Shown here: positions 1-8,227 of the stretch, piece after piece
How the letters are laid out: every line of letters begins with the position of its first letter
Numbering within the stretch: the stretch's first letter is position 1
Assembly (NCBI GenBank): GCA_902624275.1
Contig: CACNWW010000002.1
Coordinates: forward strand, 124,001-188,000
Direction of reading: 5' to 3'
Length of the DNA stretch: 64,000 bases
From: an uncultured Fidelibacterota bacterium
GTDB taxonomy: Bacteria; Fidelibacterota; Marinisomatia; Marinisomatales; Marinisomataceae
The notes under the pieces: model-generated
Seen by the model: only the letters and a program-made list of their open reading frames with translations
Told to the model about the DNA's origin: nothing
The model's database searches: none
Translations under genes and position numbers: made by a program

Positions 1-657
1 AACAAGATTATCATACTTAAAGTCATTGTGAACAATAGAACTCCCAACTTCAGAGGGTTGATTTTCATATAACCATGATGATATAAAATCCATGTTTGAT
101 ATGTTGTCAGTCTTTGAGTGATTATACCTTTTTATCCATCCTTCAACTTGTCTTTTGACATAACCATTAATGTTTCCAAGATCTTTCAAATTAGCTTTTT
201 CAATATTTACATTATGTAATTCTACTAAGGTAGAAACAAAAGACTTTGAAACGTTTTGAATTATATCTGAACCCGGTGAATCTTTTTGTTGAAGATTAGG
301 ACGAATAATATAACCTTCAACCCTCTCCATTAAATAGAATGGAGCTCCTAAAATCTCATTATTATCGCAGTAAAGAAATACATCTGGAACCTTGCTAAAT
401 TGAGACTTTAAATTTTTTAAAACATTATACTCTCGAAACATATCATGGCCACCTTGTAAGCTTTTTGCACCAAATGGTGGTCTTCGTAATACAAATTGTT
501 TTGATGATGATTTCAAGAAGTAAGTCAAATTTGAATATCCGCTAGGAAATTGTTTTAAAGATAAATCATCAGCAGAAATATTATTTTCAAATAAATATTT
601 TTTAAGTTCATTTAAAGAGAATTCTTCTCCATTTCGAATATCTCTCGGTATATCCAT
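1..657 (-). CDS. APH-like phosphotransferase (ACAD10/LvaA-type kinase), 3' end cut by window
   Basis: The 219 visible codons encode a protein-kinase-like (aminoglycoside phosphotransferase fold) enzyme. FVLRRPPFG at residues 55-63 is the nucleotide-binding strand typical of the kinase that accompanies ACAD10/11-type acyl-CoA dehydrogenases. HNDFKYDN at 210-217 is the HxDxxxxN catalytic loop, with Asp212 as the expected base and Asn217 as a metal ligand. The metal-binding DxD and the C-terminus lie outside the window. I chose the ATG at 657 because the family usually begins just before a 'R-x-GEE' stretch, seen here at residues 8-12. The frame is open back to the stop codon of the upstream dehydrogenase, with only a TTG as an alternative start. 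Known relatives phosphorylate 4-hydroxyacyl-CoAs or small alcohols; the substrate here is inferred from the neighbours. Confidence 0.85.
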   Translation of the reverse strand, partial: MDIPRDIRNGEEFSLNELKKYLFENNISADDLSLKQFPSGYSNLTYFLKSSSKQFVLRRPPFGAKSLQGGHDMFREYNVLKNLKSQFSKVPDVFLYCDNNEILGAPFYLMERVEGYIIRPNLQQKDSPGSDIIQNVSKSFVSTLVELHNVNIEKANLKDLGNINGYVKRQVEGWIKRYNHSKTDNISNMDFISSWLYENQPSEVGSSIVHNDFKYDNLV

Positions 658-747
658 TGAAAAATTTGGAGTTTTTTTATTTTGAAAAAAGCGAGACAAA
701 AAATAATAGAATTTAAGCTTTAGAGGGACTCTCAAAACTTTTAAGCT

Positions 748-1944
748 CTATTTTAAATATTGTTTCATTATTTCTTTTGCAACTCTAGACTTATGAACCT
801 CATCAGCTCCATCATAAATTCTAGCTGATCTTTCATGCCTGTATAATGAAGCAAGAGGAGTATCGTCTGTCATTCCTAAAGCTCCATGCACTTGAACAGC
901 TCTATCAAGAACATTCTGAAGAACTTGAGCTACATAAAATTTAATCGTAGAAATTTCGACTTTTGCGGCATATGCGCCTTCTTTATCAATTTTTTTAGCT
1001 GCATCCAATACCATTAAACGAGAAGCATTAATTTCAGCTCTTGATTCAGCTATCCAATTTTGTATTGTTTGCTTCATTGCAAGTGGTTTTCCTGGAGATA
1101 ATTCTCTCGAAGCCGCTCTTTGGCACATCATATCAAAAGCTTTTTCACACTCACCAATCCATCGCATACAATGATGAATTCTACCAGGACCCAACCTGTC
1201 TTGAGCAATTTTAAATCCAGCTCCTAAAGGTCCAAGTAAATTCTTTTCTGGAACAATACAATTATCATAAATGATTTCAGCATGCGCATTCCAACCATCT
1301 CCCTCATCGCCCATAACAGAAATATTTCTTATAAACTTGAAGCCTTCGGTTTTAGTTGGAACAATAATTTGAGAAGCTCTCATGTAAGGATTTTCATTTT
1401 CAGGATCAGTAATTACCATTACAATAGCAAAATCTGCACCATCAGCAGATGAAGTAAACCATTTATGGCCATTAATCACATAATTTGAGCCATCTTTGAC
1501 CGCAGTGGTACCCATTATCACAGGATTGGAACCTGCAAATTCTGGTTCAGTCATTGAAAAACAACTTCGAATTTTTCCTTCCACTAAAGGATTTAAAAAT
1601 GTTTCTTTTTGATAGTCACTACCATGCTCAATAAGAATTTCCATATTTCCAGCATCTGGAGCCTGACAATTAAAAACATATAGCCCATAAAAAGTTTTAC
1701 CAAGTATTTCATAGATTTGACCAAGTTGATGAAGGCTCAAACCTAATCCACCATGCTCTTTTGAAATTTGAGGTGCAAATAATCCCATTTCTCTAACTAA
1801 ATTTCTCTTTTCTTCAAGAAATTCCAAATGATCAGCAAATTTAAGATTTACGTTGAAATCTTCTTCATGTACAACCATTTCATTGTCAACGAATTTTTGA
1901 ATTTTTAATTTAATTTCTTCGAATTTTTCGTTTGGTAAAGCCAT
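748..1944 (-). CDS. Acyl-CoA dehydrogenase, ACAD10/11-like
   Basis: This 398-residue flavoprotein is a full-length acyl-CoA dehydrogenase. Residues around 130-142 (CFSMTEPEFAGSNP) form the FAD/substrate-binding signature, and VHGALGMTDD near 355 is the C-terminal helical-domain signature. At the position where medium-chain enzymes carry the catalytic Glu (YEG), this protein has Tyr-Asp-Gly followed by ADEVH. That is the pattern of the ACAD10/11 branch, which works with an APH-like kinase on 4-hydroxy acids. It sits between a histidine phosphatase (7-base gap) and the APH-like kinase, consistent with one operon that also includes the MaoC hydratase. The exact chain length and substrate cannot be read from the sequence. 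Confidence 0.9.
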   Translation of the reverse strand: MALPNEKFEEIKLKIQKFVDNEMVVHEEDFNVNLKFADHLEFLEEKRNLVREMGLFAPQISKEHGGLGLSLHQLGQIYEILGKTFYGLYVFNCQAPDAGNMEILIEHGSDYQKETFLNPLVEGKIRSCFSMTEPEFAGSNPVIMGTTAVKDGSNYVINGHKWFTSSADGADFAIVMVITDPENENPYMRASQIIVPTKTEGFKFIRNISVMGDEGDGWNAHAEIIYDNCIVPEKNLLGPLGAGFKIAQDRLGPGRIHHCMRWIGECEKAFDMMCQRAASRELSPGKPLAMKQTIQNWIAESRAEINASRLMVLDAAKKIDKEGAYAAKVEISTIKFYVAQVLQNVLDRAVQVHGALGMTDDTPLASLYRHERSARIYDGADEVHKSRVAKEIMKQYLK

Positions 1945-1951
1945 AATCCCT

Positions 1952-2650
1952 CTAAATATATGTTTCTAAATAACTTGGTATTAAACTACGATTAAATGAA
2001 TCTAAAGTAAAAGTATCATTTTCCTTCTTGAATAAAGTAATGGAAGCATTTTTAATCTTAAAGTTCAAATCCATTATTTCATCTACTGATAATTGGTGAC
2101 ATTCAGCATAAACACCTGTAATAGCACCTCCAGAAGAAACAACCATTGTATTAGTGTTTTCAGACATTAAATCTGATACTTTATTTTTTGCTTTAACCAC
2201 TCTTTTTCTAAAATTATCATAACTTTCAAAACCTTTTTCTGATAAATCCAGTTCATTGTAAATCCATTTTTTTGCAATAATATTAAAATACTCTAAAAAT
2301 TTTCTTTTACGCTTCCAAAAAGGGACAGCATTGAAAATCTCCTTTATATTTTTATCTGTATTAAGCATTTTAGGAATGAAAAATGAGGCAATTTCCATTA
2401 ATTGATTTTCAGCAAACTCATCAATAACTGTTGGTTTTACTAAGTCACCTCCATAACCTTCGTTTATTCCATCAAAAGTTTGTTGATGTCGTTTAAGTGG
2501 ACCTATTATTGTTTGATCGAAAGATATATTATTTTTTAATAACTTTCTACCAAGGGAAACAGATTGTTTAACGCCTTTTTTACTCAAATTATCGTAGTTT
2601 TTTTCTCCAAAGGACGCTTGTCCGTGCCTAATTAAATATAAATTAGAAAT
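1952..2650 (-). CDS. Histidine phosphatase family protein with apparent ATT start
   Basis: This is a phosphoglycerate-mutase-like phosphatase of about 232 residues. The catalytic motif LYLIRHGQASFG sits at residues 4-15 and contains the phospho-accepting His9. Later features include RHQQT and a VVSSGG segment near 170-176. The first usable in-frame start without ATT would be a TTG at 2587, which cuts off the RHG motif and leaves a dead enzyme. Reading upstream, the frame is open to the TAG of the MaoC gene and the only start-like codon is ATT at 2648-2650. It sits 5 bases behind a perfect AGGAGG (2656-2661). I therefore place the start there. A sequencing error in an ATG is the alternative. 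Its job beside the kinase and dehydrogenase is unknown; it may remove phosphate from an intermediate. Confidence 0.82.
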   Translation of the reverse strand: MSNLYLIRHGQASFGEKNYDNLSKKGVKQSVSLGRKLLKNNISFDQTIIGPLKRHQQTFDGINEGYGGDLVKPTVIDEFAENQLMEIASFFIPKMLNTDKNIKEIFNAVPFWKRKRKFLEYFNIIAKKWIYNELDLSEKGFESYDNFRKRVVKAKNKVSDLMSENTNTMVVSSGGAITGVYAECHQLSVDEIMDLNFKIKNASITLFKKENDTFTLDSFNRSLIPSYLETYI

Positions 2651-2653
2651 ACT

Positions 2654-2662
2654 CCCCTCCTT
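2654..2662 (-). promoter_or_regulatory. Shine-Dalgarno deciding the ATT start of the histidine phosphatase
   Basis: The minus strand reads AAGGAGGGG here, with the AGGAGG core at 2656-2661, 5 bases before ATT. This is one of the strongest ribosome binding sites in the window. It begins 3 bases after the stop of the MaoC gene, so it can only serve the phosphatase. Confidence 0.75.
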
Positions 2663-2665
2663 GAA

Positions 2666-3121
2666 CTATTCGTAAACTAAAAAAACCTGTTCAGCCACAC
2701 AAGCTGGCTTCTCATTATCTTTAAGCTCTACTGTAACTTCAACTGTTAACTTTGCACCATTTTTAATATCTTTAAACTTTTTTAAAACGACTTTACCCCT
2801 AACAAAGCTTTTCACAGGAACTGGTGCGGTAAACCTAACACGATTTAAGCCATAATTGACTCCCATCTTGGCTGACTTAATAGCATATGTTTCTTCTAAA
2901 AACTTTGGAAGCAATGATAAGATTAGAAAACCATGAGCAATTGTTGACTTAAAAGGAGATAATAACTTAGCTCTTACTGGAGCAGTATGAATCCATTGCT
3001 CATCACCTGTAACTTTACCAAATTTAGAAATTTGAGATTGAGTAATTTGATGCCAATTGCTAGCTCCAAGCTCTTCTCCAACAAGATTTTTTACTTCTTC
3101 TAGATTTTTTAAGGTCTTCAT
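2666..3121 (-). CDS. MaoC/NodN-like (R)-specific enoyl-CoA hydratase
   Basis: This 151-residue hot-dog-fold protein carries the hydratase 2 motif as TGDEQWIH, giving the usual Asp40/His45 catalytic pair. It is followed by the conserved IAHGFLILSLLP helix near 61-72. The length and the NGLNRVRF-type strand fit single-domain NodN/MaoC dehydratases. Such enzymes hydrate trans-2-enoyl-CoA to (R)-3-hydroxyacyl-CoA. It begins the four-gene acyl-CoA group (hydratase, phosphatase, dehydrogenase, kinase), which supports a role in fatty or hydroxy acid breakdown. Confidence 0.85.
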   Translation of the reverse strand: MKTLKNLEEVKNLVGEELGASNWHQITQSQISKFGKVTGDEQWIHTAPVRAKLLSPFKSTIAHGFLILSLLPKFLEETYAIKSAKMGVNYGLNRVRFTAPVPVKSFVRGKVVLKKFKDIKNGAKLTVEVTVELKDNEKPACVAEQVFLVYE

Positions 3122-3144
3122 AAAAATAAAATTTAGTAGAATGA

Positions 3145-4494
3145 CTAGCTTGTCACAATATTAAACTTTTTAAAGTAAAAACGCATCCAAGCAAAAGAAA
3201 TTATTGCAGCAACTAAAATTGCAAATACCTGAGAAAACCACACCCACTCAATGGGCTTCCCTATAAAATAAAAGTAATATGACATTGGAGCTGTTAAAAT
3301 AATAACTCTTGTAATTGTAGTAATTAGAAGAGGAACTCCTTGTCCCAAAGCTTGACATACTCTAGAACAAATTACACTTATTCCAACAGCTGGGTAAGCT
3401 AAAATAATAATTTTTAAATATGTAACTCCTATGTTTACTACATCCAGGTTGGAACTGAAAATAGGTAGAATGTTACTAGCAAAAACAAAAAAGAATATTA
3501 CACTAATTGTTGTAATCAATACTGCCCTGTTTATTCCATAATGAACAACAGATAAAAGCTTATCAAATTCTTTTGCTCCATAAAACATTCCAACAATAGT
3601 TGTCAAACTAATAGCTATTCCAAGAATAGGCATAAATAAAAGCATATCTAGTCTAGAAACGATTTGATAGGCAGCAACAGCTTCTGTTGAATAATTCACA
3701 AGAATCTTATTCATAACCACCTGTCCAAAAGAAATAATAAGCATGGACAATGAAGATGGTATACCAATCTGAAAGATTTTTGACATAATATAATTATCAA
3801 GGCTTAAATCCTTTATATGGAATGATATGAAAGTTGATTTTTTTACAAAAATGATAAATAAGTACGCCAAAACCATTACAATCTGGCTTATAATTGTTGC
3901 AAAAGCTGCTCCTCTTACACCATACTCGAAAGTAAAAATCAAAATTGGATCAAGAATGAGGTTTAAAACAGTACCAATTAACCCAATAATCATTGGAATT
4001 TTTGTTTCACCCTCTCCAGCAAGAATTGCTCTAAAAAACATTGAGAAAATAACTAATCCAAGACCAAATGTTAGTATGCGTAGATAAGAATATGCTATTG
4101 ACAAAATTTCACCCTCAGCTCCTAAAATAGACAGCAGTCCTTCTCCATAAATCACACCAAGAATAGTTAAAATAATAGTGCTTAGAAAACCAATTAATAA
4201 TGTTTGCGAAGCAGTTTTTTCAGCATTGTTGTTATCTTTTTGACCAATATATTGAGCTATAGTAGCAGTCGCTCCAGTACCAATCCCCACACCAAGACCT
4301 ATTATAATAAAAAATAAAGGGCTAACAAATGCTACTGCTGTGACCTCATCTGCACCGAGCCACCCAATAAACATAATATCAACCACATTGAATAATGTTT
4401 GAACCATCATTCCTGCGATGATTGGCAAAGCCATCTTCCACATAGACATATAAGGATTTGCTAAAAAATCCTTAAGTTTAGATTCTTTTTCCAT
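3145..4494 (-). CDS. MATE family multidrug/cation exporter
   Basis: The 449-residue protein is almost entirely hydrophobic, with about twelve membrane spans in two similar halves. It opens with the MATE start NPYMSMWKMALPIIAGMMVQTLFN pattern (residues about 13-37), followed by VDIMFIGWLG, and has GVGIGTGATATIAQYIGQ-type loops near 69-86. MATE proteins export drugs or metabolites in exchange for Na+ or H+; the substrate is not predictable. Its ATG shares one base with the msrB stop (TAATG at 4494), so the two are translationally coupled. Confidence 0.92.
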   Translation of the reverse strand: MEKESKLKDFLANPYMSMWKMALPIIAGMMVQTLFNVVDIMFIGWLGADEVTAVAFVSPLFFIIIGLGVGIGTGATATIAQYIGQKDNNNAEKTASQTLLIGFLSTIILTILGVIYGEGLLSILGAEGEILSIAYSYLRILTFGLGLVIFSMFFRAILAGEGETKIPMIIGLIGTVLNLILDPILIFTFEYGVRGAAFATIISQIVMVLAYLFIIFVKKSTFISFHIKDLSLDNYIMSKIFQIGIPSSLSMLIISFGQVVMNKILVNYSTEAVAAYQIVSRLDMLLFMPILGIAISLTTIVGMFYGAKEFDKLLSVVHYGINRAVLITTISVIFFFVFASNILPIFSSNLDVVNIGVTYLKIIILAYPAVGISVICSRVCQALGQGVPLLITTITRVIILTAPMSYYFYFIGKPIEWVWFSQVFAILVAAIISFAWMRFYFKKFNIVTS

Positions 4495-4991
4495 TAAGTC
4501 TCAAAAAGATATAAATACTCTTTATATCCTTTTTCTTCCATTTCTTTCACGGGAATAAATTTTAAGGCGGCAGAATTGATACAGTAGCGTAGTCCTGTAG
4601 GATTTGGTCCGTCATTAAAAACATGACCTAAATGAGAATCTCCTTGCTTACTTTTTACTTCTGTACGAGGAAAAATTAACTCATAATCCTGCTCAAATTT
4701 TACGTTTTTATTTTCTATCGGTTGATAAAATGAAGGCCAGCCAGAATTTGAGTCATACTTATGAATTGAGGCAAATAAAGCTTCTCCAGAGACAATATCA
4801 ACATAGATTCCAGGTTCTTTATGATCCCAATATTCATTGTCAAAAGCAGGTTCTGTTCCACAATCTTGAGTAACATAGTACTGCATGTCGGTTAACTTTG
4901 ATTTTTTCTCTTCCATAAGCTCTTCCATTGTTTGCGCATTTATACTAATAGATAGTAATAGTAAAAATATGATTTTTTTTGTCATTTTCAT
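4494..4991 (-). CDS. msrB: Exported peptide-methionine (R)-S-oxide reductase, zinc-free type
   Basis: A Sec signal peptide (about residues 1-19, ending INAQ) precedes a complete MsrB domain. Recognisable parts are GTEPAF (45-50), SGWPSF (about 83-88), HLGHVF, and RYCINS with catalytic Cys137. Both zinc CxxC pairs found in most MsrBs are missing: VDIVSG replaces the first and VKSKQG the second. The usual resolving Cys just before GWPSF is also absent. Cys44, just before GTEPAF, is the only other cysteine in a suitable place and may be the resolving residue, an arrangement known from some proteobacterial MsrBs. It likely repairs oxidised methionine in envelope proteins. It is coupled to the MATE exporter downstream. 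Confidence 0.93.
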   Translation of the reverse strand: MKMTKKIIFLLLLSISINAQTMEELMEEKKSKLTDMQYYVTQDCGTEPAFDNEYWDHKEPGIYVDIVSGEALFASIHKYDSNSGWPSFYQPIENKNVKFEQDYELIFPRTEVKSKQGDSHLGHVFNDGPNPTGLRYCINSAALKFIPVKEMEEKGYKEYLYLFET

Positions 4992-5072
4992 TGAAAAGTA
5001 AGTTAATAATAGTAAAGATTTTTTGTTTGGTTTTTTTCATTTATTGTGATACCTTGAAAATAATTGATAACT

Positions 5073-5090
5073 CTGTGTCTAAAGACACAG
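5073..5090. promoter_or_regulatory. Perfect 18-base palindrome upstream of the TonB receptor gene
   Basis: CTGTGTCT-AA-AGACACAG is a perfect inverted repeat with 8-base arms and a 2-base centre. It lies 39 bases before the receptor ATG in the 138-base divergent gap between msrB (minus) and the receptor (plus). The tight centre suits a dimeric repressor or activator, or the base of an mRNA hairpin. No partner regulator gene is visible in the window. The plus gene has a ribosome site, AAGAGG, about 8 bases before its ATG. Confidence 0.45.
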
Positions 5091-5129
5091 AAAAACTAAC
5101 TGATAATAAATAAAAAAGAGGTATAAATA

Positions 5130-8100
5130 ATGAAACTTAATAAAGCAAGTTTTCAATATATGTTTGCCTTACTTTTTTCTGTTGCAACGCTTTTTGCTCA
5201 GAACATTACAGGAACCGTAAGCGGTGATGATGGTAGTGCTCTAGCTGGAGCTAATGTAGCAGTAGAAGGTACTGATACTGGTGCTTCATCTAATCAAGAT
5301 GGATCATTTAGTATTTCAGGCCTAAGCGATGGTACATACACTGTTACTGCATCTTACATTGGATATGAAGATGCTAGCGCTGTTGTTACTATTAGCGGTG
5401 GTCAGGCTAGCAGTGTAAATCTTACGCTTGACAGAGGTGATATAAGACTTAATCAAGTTGTAGTTTCTGCATCTTTGAAAAAAGAATTAGTTACTGAAGC
5501 ACCTGCAAGTGTGACAGTTTTTGGTGGAGAAGAACTCGAAGCTAGAAGCGCAACTACACTTACAGATGTTATCGGAAACCAAGCAGGTGTTGAGTACATG
5601 AAAACCGGTCTTGAATCTTCTAATCTTTCTTTAAGAGGGTTTAATGGCGTTTTTTCAGGTGCAATTCACGCTGTTGTTGACAATAGATGGACAAGAGCGC
5701 CTGTTGTTAATGCACAATTACTTCAGTTCTTTTCACCAGATGATTCTGATGTAGATAGAGTTGAGTTAGTGCGTGGTCCTGCATCTCCAATGTATGGTCC
5801 TGATACACAACAAGGTGTAATTTCACTATTTACTAAATCACCATTCAATCAAGGCAACAGAGTTGCTATTACTGTTGGTGATAGAAATTTCATGAAAATT
5901 TATGGTCGTGTTGCTCATCAGTGGGGCGCTAGAGCTGCTACTAGAGTATCATTCAGCCATAGATCTTTTGACGACTGGGAATCAAATATGCCTAGAACTT
6001 TAGCTGAAGCTCAAGCTCAAGGACATCAATATTTTGAACCAGAATTAATTAGAAGAGGTCTACAAACTACTGCATATCCGTTTATTGACTATGCAGCTAG
6101 TGGATACGATGACCCTGTTGGTGGTGCACCAAATACTGCTACAGCTGATGAGCCATTTTCGCCAGAAGCTACTGTATTAGAAACAAAAACAGAGATTCGT
6201 CCTGACCTTAAATCCAACCTAACAATTAACACAAGAATGGCAAATTTATCTGCTATTGAAATGACTGGTGTTGGTAGACAGTTTGCTGATGATGTTGGTT
6301 TAAACCAATTTCAAATATCATACTTCAGACAAGATGTGTTAGGTGGAGACCTTTATTTGAACTTCTTTACGAATATTAATGACCAAAAAACTACATACAG
6401 TTTAGTAAATGGTAATGTAGTATATGATGAGTCATCAAATCGTGCTTTCCAATTACAACACACTGTTCCAATGAAGAACGGTCAGACTATAATTTGGGGA
6501 CTAGATTATCTTGATAGAACTCCTGAAACAAAGGGTACAATCAATGGTAAAAACGAAGATGATGATAATTTTGATAATCTTGGTGTTTACTATTCTTATG
6601 AGAAGAAATTTAGTGATGCATTTAAATTTGTTGGAACAGGTAGATACGATACCAATAACTACTTAGATGCTATTGGAACAAGCGGTGTGTTTGCTCCAAA
6701 ATTAGCTTTTGTTTGGTCACCTGAAGATGTTAGAGGAAACTTTCGTTTAACATATGGTGAAAATATCGATCTACCAGGTAACTTTCCTAAAAATCTAGAT
6801 ATCGCTGTATATAGAGATTTTGTATACAAACAAGGATTAGGAATTGACTTTTCAACTCCTACGTTTGGAAGTTTACCATTTAATCCTGATATCCAAGTTA
6901 AAGCAATGGGTTCAACAACGACAGGATGGACATATGATAGAGACGCAAATGGCGTACCAACATATCGTTCAAACTGGTCTCCTGCTTTAGGACTAGATGT
7001 TAACACGAATTATGCTATGAGCAATAATACAATGAATGCTGCTGCATTTGGTGTTTGGGCTCCAATTATGATGGGTTCAATCCTTCAATCAGAAGCTGGT
7101 CAAGGCTATAACGCTGCATTTGCTGCACAAGTTGGAGCTGCTTATGCTGCTGCTACTGGTGATGTTGCTGGTGCTGCTGCTTATGGTGCTGCTCAAGCTG
7201 GTGCTGCTGCTCAAGCTGTAATGGCTTTAGCTGGTTCAGTATCACCTAGTGCATATTCAAACGTTGTGATTGACGAAACATTTAGTGTCGTTAATCCTTT
7301 AACTCAATATCCAGACTTCCCTGCTACTAAGGAAACCACTTGGGCACAAACTGAGTTTGGTTACAAAGGTCAAGTAACTGATAATATGACACTATCTGTT
7401 GATGTGTATGATCTTGTTATTTCTGACTATGTAACTAACCTACAGAACATCTCAGGTATGGTTACTGTATTAGGTGATGGTGGAAGTTATGTTGGAAACG
7501 TTCTTACTTACTTAGCTACTGCACAGGATGCTAACCTTGTTAATTGGATTAACGGTTGGGACGCTGCTGCTGCTGGTGGTAATGGTAATGGTACTGGTGC
7601 GGATGAGTTTGCTGGCCTTTTATTAGGCACAGTTGCTCAAGCTCCTATCGGTATGATTGCTCCTGAACAATCACCATATGGTGGTAACTTAATTTATGGT
7701 TACAAACAACTTACTGAAGACTTAAATCTTCAAGGGTTAGAAGTATCTATGAATTACTTTCCATCTGCAGAATGGACTTTCTCAATGAATATGTCTCTAT
7801 TAAGTGATAGTTCACTTACTGTTGACTTTGAAGGCGTTGAGCAGTTTGTTAATATGAACACTCCTAAGTTTAAACTTGGTGGTGGAATGCAGTATGCAAG
7901 TGATGACGTTTCATACGGTATGACTTTACGTTACCAAGATTCATATTTTGCTGATGGTTTCTCAGGAACTTCAGGAAATGTTGAAGGTTTCTACACAGTT
8001 GGTGTAAATGCTAAATGGAACTTAGAAGCGGTTGACGGAATGTCAGTTGGTTTATCAATTGACAACATCACAGATGTTGTTCATAGAGAAACTTTCTTAG

Positions 8101-8150
8101 GCCCTGAAATGGGTAGATTCACATCTATTAGTTTAGGTTACGATCTGTAA
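5130..8150 (+). CDS. TonB-dependent outer-membrane receptor with carboxypeptidase-regulatory-like domain
   Basis: This 1006-residue receptor has a signal peptide (1-23, ending LFAQ). A CarboxypepD_reg-like beta-sandwich follows (about 25-100), then a TonB-box-like QVVVSAS (about 108-114), a plug domain (about 115-240, with RGFNG and VELVRGPASPMYGPD) and a beta-barrel ending in an aromatic-poor strand, SISLGYDL. That domain order is SusC/RagA-like and typical of FCB bacteria. Residues about 653-703 are an unusual Ala/Gly/Gln-rich low-complexity stretch, probably a surface loop. It takes up a large substrate across the outer membrane using TonB energy. No SusD partner is adjacent, so a carbohydrate substrate is not supported. 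It is transcribed alone and ends at a strong terminator. Confidence 0.92.
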   Translation: MKLNKASFQYMFALLFSVATLFAQNITGTVSGDDGSALAGANVAVEGTDTGASSNQDGSFSISGLSDGTYTVTASYIGYEDASAVVTISGGQASSVNLTLDRGDIRLNQVVVSASLKKELVTEAPASVTVFGGEELEARSATTLTDVIGNQAGVEYMKTGLESSNLSLRGFNGVFSGAIHAVVDNRWTRAPVVNAQLLQFFSPDDSDVDRVELVRGPASPMYGPDTQQGVISLFTKSPFNQGNRVAITVGDRNFMKIYGRVAHQWGARAATRVSFSHRSFDDWESNMPRTLAEAQAQGHQYFEPELIRRGLQTTAYPFIDYAASGYDDPVGGAPNTATADEPFSPEATVLETKTEIRPDLKSNLTINTRMANLSAIEMTGVGRQFADDVGLNQFQISYFRQDVLGGDLYLNFFTNINDQKTTYSLVNGNVVYDESSNRAFQLQHTVPMKNGQTIIWGLDYLDRTPETKGTINGKNEDDDNFDNLGVYYSYEKKFSDAFKFVGTGRYDTNNYLDAIGTSGVFAPKLAFVWSPEDVRGNFRLTYGENIDLPGNFPKNLDIAVYRDFVYKQGLGIDFSTPTFGSLPFNPDIQVKAMGSTTTGWTYDRDANGVPTYRSNWSPALGLDVNTNYAMSNNTMNAAAFGVWAPIMMGSILQSEAGQGYNAAFAAQVGAAYAAATGDVAGAAAYGAAQAGAAAQAVMALAGSVSPSAYSNVVIDETFSVVNPLTQYPDFPATKETTWAQTEFGYKGQVTDNMTLSVDVYDLVISDYVTNLQNISGMVTVLGDGGSYVGNVLTYLATAQDANLVNWINGWDAAAAGGNGNGTGADEFAGLLLGTVAQAPIGMIAPEQSPYGGNLIYGYKQLTEDLNLQGLEVSMNYFPSAEWTFSMNMSLLSDSSLTVDFEGVEQFVNMNTPKFKLGGGMQYASDDVSYGMTLRYQDSYFADGFSGTSGNVEGFYTVGVNAKWNLEAVDGMSVGLSIDNITDVVHRETFLGPEMGRFTSISLGYDL

Positions 8151-8178
8151 GAAATAGAGTTTCTTAATAAATAAAAAG

Positions 8179-8202
8179 GCCCTCATTTTTGAGGGCTTTT
8201 TT
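8179..8202. terminator. Bidirectional rho-independent terminator
   Basis: GCCCTCA-TTTT-TGAGGGC forms a 7-base-pair stem with a 4-base loop, followed by TTTTTT on the plus strand. The minus strand reads the same stem followed by CCTTTTT. It lies between the convergent TonB receptor and dehydratase genes and can stop transcription from both sides. Confidence 0.93.
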
Positions 8203-8227
8203 ATTACATAAAATATTTTAATTATGA

